A stretch of 30,896 nt of DNA from a virus. The stretch covers positions 1 through 30,896 of the IMG/VR virus record IMGVR_UViG_3300032116_000908; one strand, written 5' to 3'. Positions 24,180 to 30,896 of the stretch are shown piece after piece; within the stretch, counting starts at the first letter, position 1; each line of letters begins with the position of its first letter. The notes below the pieces were generated by a model. That model searched no databases and was not told the origin of the DNA. It was given only the letters and a program-made list of their open reading frames with translations. Both the position numbers and the translations under genes were made by a program.

Positions 24180-25815
24180 CGGTGGGATTAGGCCTTGGAT
24201 AGCCTATTGCAGTAAGACTTGGCAGACCACGACGTAGTCGTTCGGCATTCACCCGATCCCACACTATCTCGTCATTTCCAGTGTAAATTAAATCCTCATC
24301 TTTGGTATTGGAATAAGCACTAGATTCTATGGCTACCGGCAAAATACTAGGCACTTTGGCATTACCCACAATGCGTTTAGCGGCTGCTTCAAGTGTGTCT
24401 GTGTTTACAGTATCAATAGCAGCTATAGGTGTGTACTCCTGAAGCATGGACGGGTCTATTTTAGTTTGCGCCAAATTTACAGCAAACGCACCATTAACTG
24501 CGGCAGCATCAAATTTGGATTTGATGTCAGCCGGTAACCCAGGAGTATTTTTGGCCCAATTTAGTGTGTCAGGCACACTTTTTGCAGCATTGGTGGCCAG
24601 ACCGCTAAGTGCTTGTGGTGTAAGTTTGTCTGTGGGAATTCCCAGTGATTTTAAGTCAGCCACACCCGAAGTCATCAATCCTTGCTGAATTTTGTTTTGA
24701 AGTCCTTCATTGCCCAGCAACCCATCGAGACTTTTTACACCATCTCTGCCAGTCCACACTGTGGGACTTTTTAACACACTGGTAAGATTACCACTGCCTT
24801 GTGCCAAAAATGTAGCAGCAGTTCCTGGTTTAACAAGACCCCATCGTTCAAGTTGACTGGCATCAAGTCCAAATTTACCTGCACCTGCTGTGTTACTAAT
24901 AGTGTCTGCACTTTGACCTACCAACTTTGACGCTTGAGCCAATGTGCTTGTTACATCGGGTAAACTCATGCTACCAAGTCCAGTTAATGCTGGTCCTTGT
25001 TTGGCAAAGTCTGCCACATTGATACCACTTGTAGGAGTTCCTTTAATCAATCCAGATATGGTGCCAACTGCGGTGCTAGCCAAACTGCCTACTCGTGCAG
25101 CAGCACCAGTTAACGCACCTGTGATGGCTGATGTTGAAGGTAATGAAAATCCGGCGCCTGCGCCAGCCAATGATGCGCTGATAGCAGCAGTAGCGCCGCC
25201 TGCGCCGGTAGTCAGTGAATTGAATGCAGCCGCGCCACCTTGAAGTGCGCTGGCCACTTGTGTGCCTGCTCCTTGCCCCAGTGCGCCTATACTGGCTGTG
25301 AGACTGTTCAGATTCGTACCTGCAGGTAATTTGCTAGATAATGATGCCAGTCCTTGTGTGAGCTGACTTTGTGCAGATGCTAACCCGGCAGCAGCTTGTG
25401 TAGCTGCACTTGCAGTGTCTCCAACTTTGAATCCAACAAGTCCCCCACTGTTGACCTGTTGATCAAACACTGCCTTTGCTTGTTCATATGTCATGCCCGG
25501 AGGGCCTTTGATTTTAAATGTTTCTGGTAAACCATTGTTACCTACACTTGAAGTTGGTTGCGTTGGCGGAGCGTCAAGTGGTCTTGGATATCCTAATTCA
25601 GTTAAACTTGGAAGACCACGGCGTAATCTTTCTTCATTGACTCGATCCCATACGATATAATCATCGCCGGTATAAGTTAAATCTTTATCTTTAGTGTTTG
25701 AGTACTGCCCAGATTCAAAATTGGTTACGGCGGACTGACTAGGTGCCGATGCTCGTGCTTCGTTTATTGCAGAGCTAATTCCAAGTTGATTGAGAGAAAA
25801 TGTAAATTCACTCAT
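24175..25815 (-). CDS. Structural protein with duplicated terminal WDRVN motif (546 aa)
   Basis: Residues 38-79 and 501-542 are copies of one 42-residue motif (35 of 42 identical) centred on IVWDRVNxERLRRGLPSL and ending GYPRP. Between them, about 130-330 is low-complexity Ala/Gly/Ser/Thr, and about 340-490 is a helical-looking domain with LERWGLVKPGTAATFL, VWTGRDGVKSLDGLL and LQNKIQQGLM. I recall related helical segments in marine T4-like phage proteins near gp5, but no assigned function. Its ATG overlaps the stop of the spike gene (ATGA), and it precedes gp25. The position suggests a baseplate hub/spike accessory, perhaps carrying a cell-wall-binding or spike-tip role, but no catalytic motif is seen. 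No signal peptide or membrane helix is evident. Confidence 0.7.
   Translation of the reverse strand: MSEFTFSLNQLGISSAINEARASAPSQSAVTNFESGQYSNTKDKDLTYTGDDYIVWDRVNEERLRRGLPSLTELGYPRPLDAPPTQPTSSVGNNGLPETFKIKGPPGMTYEQAKAVFDQQVNSGGLVGFKVGDTASAATQAAAGLASAQSQLTQGLASLSSKLPAGTNLNSLTASIGALGQGAGTQVASALQGGAAAFNSLTTGAGGATAAISASLAGAGAGFSLPSTSAITGALTGAAARVGSLASTAVGTISGLIKGTPTSGINVADFAKQGPALTGLGSMSLPDVTSTLAQASKLVGQSADTISNTAGAGKFGLDASQLERWGLVKPGTAATFLAQGSGNLTSVLKSPTVWTGRDGVKSLDGLLGNEGLQNKIQQGLMTSGVADLKSLGIPTDKLTPQALSGLATNAAKSVPDTLNWAKNTPGLPADIKSKFDAAAVNGAFAVNLAQTKIDPSMLQEYTPIAAIDTVNTDTLEAAAKRIVGNAKVPSILPVAIESSAYSNTKDEDLIYTGNDEIVWDRVNAERLRRGLPSLTAIGYPRPNPTA
24190..24315 (-). repeat. C-terminal copy of the 42-residue WDRVN motif
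   Basis: Codes for YSNTKDEDLIYTG...GYPRP at residues 501-542. It pairs with 25579-25704. The proteins differ at 7 of 42 positions, while the DNA also differs at many third codon positions. Confidence 0.9.
25579..25704 (-). repeat. N-terminal copy of the 42-residue WDRVN motif
   Basis: Codes for YSNTKDKDLTYTG...GYPRP at residues 38-79 of the 546-aa protein; partner at 24190-24315. Confidence 0.9.
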
Positions 25816-27326
25816 GATCTTCTAGTTATTTCTATGCCAGCTGGAATAGGCACTGCACTAGGATTAGGCGGTGGCTGCCCTGCTTCTAATGGAATTTCAA
25901 TATCTACACCTTTGTTGTGATAGGGATATGGTTCGTGTGTGGGTGCTCGCGTCACAATACTGTCTAGGCCACCTGTTTTGACTGTCCATCCAGTGGCGCT
26001 ACTAAATGTTGTGTCATCTAAAATGGTTGTGGTCAAATTGTTGGGCGCTGATACTGAGTCAGCTGCTGGACCGTTGAGATCAATACCGCCTGCAGTAAAC
26101 TTTAATGCACCACCACCGTCCCAACTTCCACTAGCACTTTGCAAAGCCAAACTGCCGTCGGCTTTTATACCAATGTAATTTTTGCTGTATAGTTTTAAAT
26201 TTTGTTGTGCAATAGTTGTAAGGTCTGCATCAGCTTGTAATGTAATATCTTCTGCAGCCTTGGCTTTGATACTGCCGCCGGCATACATGTTGATGTCTCT
26301 ATCAGCATGCAAGTTAATGTCACCACGTGTGCGCAAGTTGATGCTGTTTGTGGCATACACATCTAGCGTGCCTTGAGCGCCAAGTTCAAACCAGGCTAAG
26401 CCATTGGCATGAGTGATGTAAAAGAAGTCTCCACTATCACTCATTGTGATTTGGTGGCCAGCTGTGGTTCTAAATCTTATCAGTCTGGTATTACCATCAG
26501 TGTCGCCATCATCCATCACAATGCTATGCCCGCCCACACGACCAATCACATTGAGATCTTGAGGTTTCAATTGTCCAGTTTGAACTTTTCGTTGTATTTC
26601 TCCCAGTTTCATGCCACCTTTATAAACCGCTGGTCCGGGTGTGCTAACACCAAACACAGCACTGGGACTTTCTCTCTGACTGCTACTCGATATAGGACCA
26701 CGTTGTGGATCTTTAATCAAGCCTTGACGAAACATGGTTTCCGAAACTACACTTTGTATGGGCTTAGGAGCATCAAAAAATCTAGCGTTTTCTTCAAGAG
26801 CAAGATTATTGGTGTTGATTTCAACTACTGGTAATTGCGATGCTCCTTTAAAATACGCTGCTTGACTTTCATTTTCTGCAATTACTTGAGTGGCAACTGG
26901 TGCAGCGCCGATGGCAGGAACCATGTGTCCAATACTTTGATCTGGTGCAGTACCGATATAAAACCCTTGACTGCGGTCTCCATTCACAAACACACACAGC
27001 ACTGTGATACCTACGTCTGGTGGTGTAAACCACATGCCATAACTGTTGGAATTGCCATCAATGTATTTTCCCACGCCCGTTGCCGCAGGGTTGTAAGGAG
27101 TTGATCCAAAGAACTGCGGCATGTAGCTTACTGTGATCCATTTTGAAGGATCATTTTCGTTGCCGTTGGAGAATGCATCAATGTAAACTTGTATGCGACC
27201 TGATCTTATTGAATCTGTGGTGTTTTTTACTACACCATAAAATGGTCCAAACTCCGCAGGTACACCTCCGCGATCAAACTTGTAGTTTGTAGGGCGTCCT
27301 CTACTGCGTTGTACTTCTGTTGCCAT
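25812..27326 (-). CDS. Baseplate central spike, gp5/VgrG-like, without lysozyme domain
   Basis: 504 aa. The N-terminal FGPFYGVVKNTTDSIRSGRI and the later WITVSYMPQF, GMWFTPPDVGITVLCVFVNG (about 25-135) match the gp5 OB-fold domain. Residues about 255-430 form a spike beta-helix: HQITMSDSGDFFYITHANG, then repeated D/N-I-x-L/M units such as SINLRTRGDINLHADRDINM. The 110 residues between are Ser/Pro/Gln-rich and carry none of the helical core or catalytic Glu pattern expected of the T4 gp5 lysozyme domain, so this resembles the VgrG form. The C-terminus contains THEPYPYHNKGVDIEIPLE. The trimer would form the membrane-piercing needle under the hub. AAGGA lies 7 nt before the ATG and overlaps the stop of the 942-aa gene; its own stop overlaps the next ATG. 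Confidence 0.9.
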   Translation of the reverse strand: MATEVQRSRGRPTNYKFDRGGVPAEFGPFYGVVKNTTDSIRSGRIQVYIDAFSNGNENDPSKWITVSYMPQFFGSTPYNPAATGVGKYIDGNSNSYGMWFTPPDVGITVLCVFVNGDRSQGFYIGTAPDQSIGHMVPAIGAAPVATQVIAENESQAAYFKGASQLPVVEINTNNLALEENARFFDAPKPIQSVVSETMFRQGLIKDPQRGPISSSSQRESPSAVFGVSTPGPAVYKGGMKLGEIQRKVQTGQLKPQDLNVIGRVGGHSIVMDDGDTDGNTRLIRFRTTAGHQITMSDSGDFFYITHANGLAWFELGAQGTLDVYATNSINLRTRGDINLHADRDINMYAGGSIKAKAAEDITLQADADLTTIAQQNLKLYSKNYIGIKADGSLALQSASGSWDGGGALKFTAGGIDLNGPAADSVSAPNNLTTTILDDTTFSSATGWTVKTGGLDSIVTRAPTHEPYPYHNKGVDIEIPLEAGQPPPNPSAVPIPAGIEITRRS

Positions 27327-27335
27327 GTGTTATCC

Positions 27336-30164
27336 TTAAAAGTCTCTTACTATATCTTGTGGTCCAGACGGTGAGTTGCCAAGTCCATCTGCAGAAATTC
27401 TACCAGACAGGGTGCCTGGTGGCACAAACGGATCTCCTACATCTAAATTCTCTCCGGAGCCCGATGTTGGTGGCTGTGGTGGTGGTGCAGGAACTGCTGT
27501 GTCTTTTGGTCCCGGCGGCGCCGAATTTATTACATTTGGTGTGCCGCTACCCGGACCTGCACTTACCGCTGGCACAGCTAGTGTTGTGGGTCTTCCACTT
27601 GCGCCCGCGGCAGCTGCGGATGCATTTGTATGACTAGGATTGTCAGACGTGGTTGCATTGTCTATTCTTCTTACATCAGCTTGAGTTGCCGGTGGTGGTG
27701 CTGTCATTGCTTTATTAGAAGCATTGGGCTTCATAAAGAAATACAACTTGCCTTGTATGTTCTGATAGAAACTACCTTTACTAAACTCACTAGTGCATTG
27801 CATAGCAGTATATACTCGGCTCTGCACTGGTTGTCGTTTGCTAGATCCAGCATACGGATCAGCTAACCCAGTATTGATATCATAGTCTTGTGGCCGCTGC
27901 CAGGCTATCTCAAACATGACTTCTCTGGCATCAAAATTAATAGTGCCGTCAGGTAAGAATGCGTTAAAATCAAATTCTTTTGCGCTGACTCCACCCGCAA
28001 AACTTCCTTGCTGTATCCAGGCAGGATCACCTACAATTTTAATATTACAATTGGCCAGACCTACTGGATCATACAAACTTTCAGCCAAATTGGCTTGTGG
28101 TTCGTTTTGTTTGCCATTATCACCAGCACTGTTTTCCGTGCTGGCTGTTTGAAAATTGTAAAAGGGTTGATCTCTCATGCTACTGGTAAAGGCCTTGCGT
28201 TGCTGAAACGCAAGGTTGCCTTTGGTCTGATCTCCACTAATAGTCAAATTGTAGAGATTGTTCATGGTTTCTTTGTAATCAATCACAGAGGTATTTTGAC
28301 CAGTAAACCAATAGTTGTATTGTTTATGTAATCCACGAAACTTGTTGATAGGATAATAACTGCTGTTAAAGTTCATAGGAGTGTATGTGTTGATTACAAA
28401 AGTTATCTTTTGTGCAAAGTCATTGCGTTTGTTATCATAGTCTAATTGTATTGCTTGAAAAGTAATATTGAACCACACAATGTCTTTTTTGTTAATATTG
28501 TCTTTGACTTGTAATGCATCATTTTCGTCAAAAAACAAAACATTTTGGCCTGTAACAAATGTACTGTTTCTTATGGCAAGTTCAATGGCCTGAACCAATT
28601 GCATGCCAGCAGTGATAGCATAATTTCTACTTTTGATATCCTTGTAAATTCTCTCCATGTCTGCTGAGTCTGGACTGGTAGTAACAGGCGGAGCTGTTCC
28701 AGACTGCTTTGCATTAGTTTTTGCCCCTGGTGGGATCAATCTAGCATTTTTAATTGCGGTTCCGCCACCGCCTGGACCAGGATTAGCAAACACAATCTCA
28801 TACTGATCTGCTTTTTCATACACACCTTCGTCTACTAAGTTTTTTTGGAATTGATTCATTGCACCCATAAGGCCTTGGACAATGCTGGTTTTTTTTGTCG
28901 TGGGAGCTGCGTCAGCTTTTGGTGGTGGTGCTGCATCCTCGCCAAATTCTCCTTGCAATACAGGATTCACAAAAGTAGTAGTAGCGGTACCCGGAGTGGC
29001 TGTAGCTGCTTGAGTAGCAGAGTACACTACATCTTGCCCCAATAAGTCGCCAATGGTAGATGCAGTTAATTCAATATTGTAAGGTATGGTTCCACGACGA
29101 GTTCCAGCAGCAGATCCTTCGCCAGGCGCAAGTCCTTCAAAACTGTAGGTGACTAATTTGCTGTCAATAGTCCAGTCGCATTTGGAAATTTTAAATGGCA
29201 CAAATTTTTCAATCACTGAATTGGGATCAGACTTGTTACCGCTAATGTTAGTGACCAAATTGCCTTGCTCGTCGTATCCGTAAAATCTTATTACCATGAG
29301 ATACACTACAGAAGAATAGTTGATGCCATTTTTTTGACCACTAGCAGGCATAAAGTCTTGTACTGCTTCATATAGTCTATCTAGCAAAGTAATACCGTTG
29401 TTTTCTACAACAGTAAATTTTATATTTTTGACTGAGTGTGGTGCTCTAGTACCGCCACCTGTGAGAAAGTTTTCAATGGTAACATTGTCAATATAAAAAT
29501 CCAAAGGAAAAGCTGGGTTGCGACCAGCGTCAGCATCCTTGGCACCTGGAATCTTAACAGCCTCAACTGATCCATCAGGATATGCTTGTGGTTGTTGGGT
29601 GCCTTTTGCGCCTTGAAACCCGCCTGAATTTTGTGGAGCACCACCGCTTTGCACCAGCAACATATAACCATTCACTGTTTTTTTCTTGCTGAATACCAAC
29701 TGCTTGTATTGTGCCGGTGTCATTAGATACCAACTGGCTCTGTAAGTGTAACTAGAAAACCGATCTAGAACATTGGCTTGAGGTGTTATTACTTGATTGC
29801 TACCATCAGTAGATATGGTTCCAGTTTGTATTCGAGCAGCATCTGCTTCTGCTCCGCCGGCTGCTATTGTTGCTGCGGATGCACTCGTTCCAGCGTCATC
29901 ACTTAAGGCTTGACTGACATTTGTGCCTGCTCCGCCAGTGGCATCATCATACTGACCAACACCAGTACTGGTAGGAGGAATAGCTCCTTGGCCAACTCCG
30001 CCAGTGTCGTCGTTGGCACTGGGGTCTTGTCTGACGCTGCCTTCAAATCCAGTTTCATAATCCGACGTTGACTGTGTTTGTGTAAATGATCGTGTGGCTG
30101 CGTTGGTGCCTTGATCGCCGTCACCGGCATTGGTAGTGGGAGTAGTTTCCGGAAGGGTGGCCAT
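27336..30164 (-). CDS. Putative baseplate hub protein (942 aa)
   Basis: The first ~130 residues are low-complexity Gly/Thr/Ser/Asp/Ala, and the last ~130 are Pro/Gly/Ser/Ala-rich; both are probably disordered. The ordered core begins near VLDRFSSYTYRASWYLMTP (about 133) and includes FPLDFYIDNVTIENFL (219-234), FTVVENNGITLLDRLYEAVQ, and VYLMVIRFYGYDEQGNL. These beta/alpha patterns and its place directly before the gp5-like spike gene fit the hub role of T4 gp27, which carries the spike trimer, but I see no direct signature and it is over twice the length of gp27 (391 aa). It follows the gp53-like gene with a 3-nt gap, without a clear Shine-Dalgarno site, so coupled translation is likely. No signal peptide or membrane helix is seen. 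Alternative: a large wedge or tail-tip protein. Confidence 0.6.
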   Translation of the reverse strand: MATLPETTPTTNAGDGDQGTNAATRSFTQTQSTSDYETGFEGSVRQDPSANDDTGGVGQGAIPPTSTGVGQYDDATGGAGTNVSQALSDDAGTSASAATIAAGGAEADAARIQTGTISTDGSNQVITPQANVLDRFSSYTYRASWYLMTPAQYKQLVFSKKKTVNGYMLLVQSGGAPQNSGGFQGAKGTQQPQAYPDGSVEAVKIPGAKDADAGRNPAFPLDFYIDNVTIENFLTGGGTRAPHSVKNIKFTVVENNGITLLDRLYEAVQDFMPASGQKNGINYSSVVYLMVIRFYGYDEQGNLVTNISGNKSDPNSVIEKFVPFKISKCDWTIDSKLVTYSFEGLAPGEGSAAGTRRGTIPYNIELTASTIGDLLGQDVVYSATQAATATPGTATTTFVNPVLQGEFGEDAAPPPKADAAPTTKKTSIVQGLMGAMNQFQKNLVDEGVYEKADQYEIVFANPGPGGGGTAIKNARLIPPGAKTNAKQSGTAPPVTTSPDSADMERIYKDIKSRNYAITAGMQLVQAIELAIRNSTFVTGQNVLFFDENDALQVKDNINKKDIVWFNITFQAIQLDYDNKRNDFAQKITFVINTYTPMNFNSSYYPINKFRGLHKQYNYWFTGQNTSVIDYKETMNNLYNLTISGDQTKGNLAFQQRKAFTSSMRDQPFYNFQTASTENSAGDNGKQNEPQANLAESLYDPVGLANCNIKIVGDPAWIQQGSFAGGVSAKEFDFNAFLPDGTINFDAREVMFEIAWQRPQDYDINTGLADPYAGSSKRQPVQSRVYTAMQCTSEFSKGSFYQNIQGKLYFFMKPNASNKAMTAPPPATQADVRRIDNATTSDNPSHTNASAAAAGASGRPTTLAVPAVSAGPGSGTPNVINSAPPGPKDTAVPAPPPQPPTSGSGENLDVGDPFVPPGTLSGRISADGLGNSPSGPQDIVRDF

Positions 30165-30167
30165 TGA

Positions 30168-30470
30168 TTAGAACCCCAGTGTTGATCGCAATGTGGTGAT
30201 CTTTGGAATGTAAATTCTAGTGTCTGCTTTGAAGTCTAGAGGTGGCGCAGTAAGTGTGTTGGGATTGCGTTGATAAAATGTCCACCATAGTCCAGCATCT
30301 CCATACAAGTCATAGGCCAACAAGTCTGGACGATACTGATAGGTGACATTTATGATCCACAGCTTGTCATCGCTTTCTTTGGGTATGGGTCTGTTGACCA
30401 TCACATCCAAATAAAACTGATTGTAGCCAGTTTGAAAGTATGGACTGGTACTTGTGTAAGTTGCAGCCAT
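30168..30470 (-). CDS. Baseplate wedge protein, gp53-like (LysM-like)
   Basis: The 100-aa product contains NVTYQYRPDLLAYDLYGDAG, then LWWTFYQRNPN, and ends FKADTRIYIPKI. This is the LysM-like pattern (a domain, an xDLLA..YG segment, W..F...N, and a final 'G..I.IP' strand) found in gp53-type baseplate subunits and in tail LysM proteins. T4 gp53 is about twice this length, so this is a compact form. The ATG overlaps the previous stop (TAATG), and GGAGGG lies 8 nt upstream, a strong ribosome site. The gp53 call rests on pattern and on the neighbouring hub and spike genes; another LysM-type tail protein is the alternative. Confidence 0.75.
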   Translation of the reverse strand: MAATYTSTSPYFQTGYNQFYLDVMVNRPIPKESDDKLWIINVTYQYRPDLLAYDLYGDAGLWWTFYQRNPNTLTAPPLDFKADTRIYIPKITTLRSTLGF

Positions 30471-30896
30471 TACCAGAACCCTCCGCCTGCCAGCAACGAA
30501 CCATTGGCAAAAGATTTCAAACTAAATTGTTTGCTGACTTGATTGCGTGTTTGCATGGGCAATAGTGTTATTGAAATTTCCATTTTGGTTGGAACGTAAG
30601 TACTGTTGATAGAAGTTTGATTGGTGACATTTTGATTGACCTGACTGGGACTGGGACGATTGGTTAAACTGCCGTTGCTTAGTCCGGCATTGCTCAATCT
30701 ATCAAGAATAGCCACCACTGTGCCTAGCGATCCACCTATGGCAGGCCCAGATGATTGGTTTCTGCGATTTTCCATGTTCAGTCCAATGTTGTTAAATCCG
30801 TTGGCACGAATGTAATCCACATCAGTGGGCAAACTATATCCAAAAGTAGTGACCACACAAGGACTTTCGTTAAACTGATATTTTCCAAATCCACTG
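30470..30896 (-). CDS. Tail tube / baseplate-cap type protein, partial at the 5' end
   Basis: The frame is open to the right edge; 141 residues are visible, beginning in SGFGKYQFNESPCVVTTF. A GTG at 30856-30854 could be mistaken for a start, but the upstream codons stay open and continue the pattern, so the true start is outside the window. The segment SPCVVTTFGYSLPTDVDYIR, the Asn/Ser/Gln-rich linker, and the end MEISITLLPMQTRNQVSKQF, then FANGSLLAGGGFW, look like the beta-barrel C-terminal part of a tail-tube-related protein such as the T4 gp48/gp54 tube cap and initiator. This is a suggestion from pattern and position before the gp53-like gene. The stop overlaps the next ATG (TAATG). Confidence 0.5.
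   Translation of the reverse strand, partial: SGFGKYQFNESPCVVTTFGYSLPTDVDYIRANGFNNIGLNMENRRNQSSGPAIGGSLGTVVAILDRLSNAGLSNGSLTNRPSPSQVNQNVTNQTSINSTYVPTKMEISITLLPMQTRNQVSKQFSLKSFANGSLLAGGGFW

Noticed and set aside
24944-25243. Plus-strand Ala/Pro-rich frame opposite the 546-aa gene
   Set aside because: It mirrors the low-complexity Ala/Gly codons of the real gene.
30470-30856. GTG at 30856 as the true start of the rightmost gene
   Set aside because: The frame stays open to the window edge with protein-like sequence, so the gene is truncated at its 5' end.
1-30896. tRNA, rRNA, integrase, transposase or attachment sites
   Set aside because: I looked for cloverleaf-like and insertion-sequence-like structures and saw none; nearly all sequence is coding for structural proteins.

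Overview
The window is a dense structural-gene block from a contractile-tailed (T4-type) bacteriophage. Every credible gene is on the minus strand, so genes are read from right (30896) to left (1). Three things point to a myovirus: a GPW/gp25-like wedge protein next to a baseplate J/gp6-like wedge protein; a gp5/VgrG-like spike; and a LysM-like gp53 candidate. The protein styles (long beta-rich modular structural proteins, Gly/Asn repeat fibres) are those of marine and freshwater T4-like phages. The host cannot be named; no tRNA, photosynthesis, replication or integration gene is visible.

Layout in transcription order: a tail tube/baseplate-cap type protein, 5' end outside the window (>30896-30470); gp53-like wedge protein (30470-30168); 942-aa candidate hub protein (30164-27336); gp5-like spike without a lysozyme domain (27326-25812); 546-aa protein with a 42-residue motif at both ends (25815-24175); gp25-like (24166-23792); long gp6-like wedge (23735-20289); a 5022-residue protein filling half the window (20289-5221); a 52-aa protein (5202-5044); a 207-aa protein (5047-4424); a 593-aa repeat fibre (4391-2610); a 330-aa fibre-like protein (2597-1605); a hairpin terminator (1600-1581). 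A second short unit follows: a 101-aa unknown (1548-1243) and two related glycosyltransferases (1246-401, and 459 running off the left edge), the second with a TTG start.

Most structural genes touch or overlap (TAATG or ATGA junctions), which implies translational coupling. Two exact copies of the T4-type late promoter TATAAATA occur at real gene boundaries, each 29 nt before the start codon (gp6-like and 593-aa fibre). They divide the block into hub/spike, wedge/giant and fibre units.

The most unusual object is the 5022-aa protein. I read in it a cupredoxin-like tandem that has lost both histidine ligands, a seven-blade FG-GAP (integrin-like) beta-propeller interrupted by fibre-type and flagellin-hook-like inserts, a 78-residue module present twice about 3400 residues apart, and many fibre-like 'NG...DY...GD.I' repeats. 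It lies just after gp6, the place of gp7 in T4, and may combine wedge scaffold and surface-binding roles. These domain readings are from motifs by eye and need profile or structure searches.
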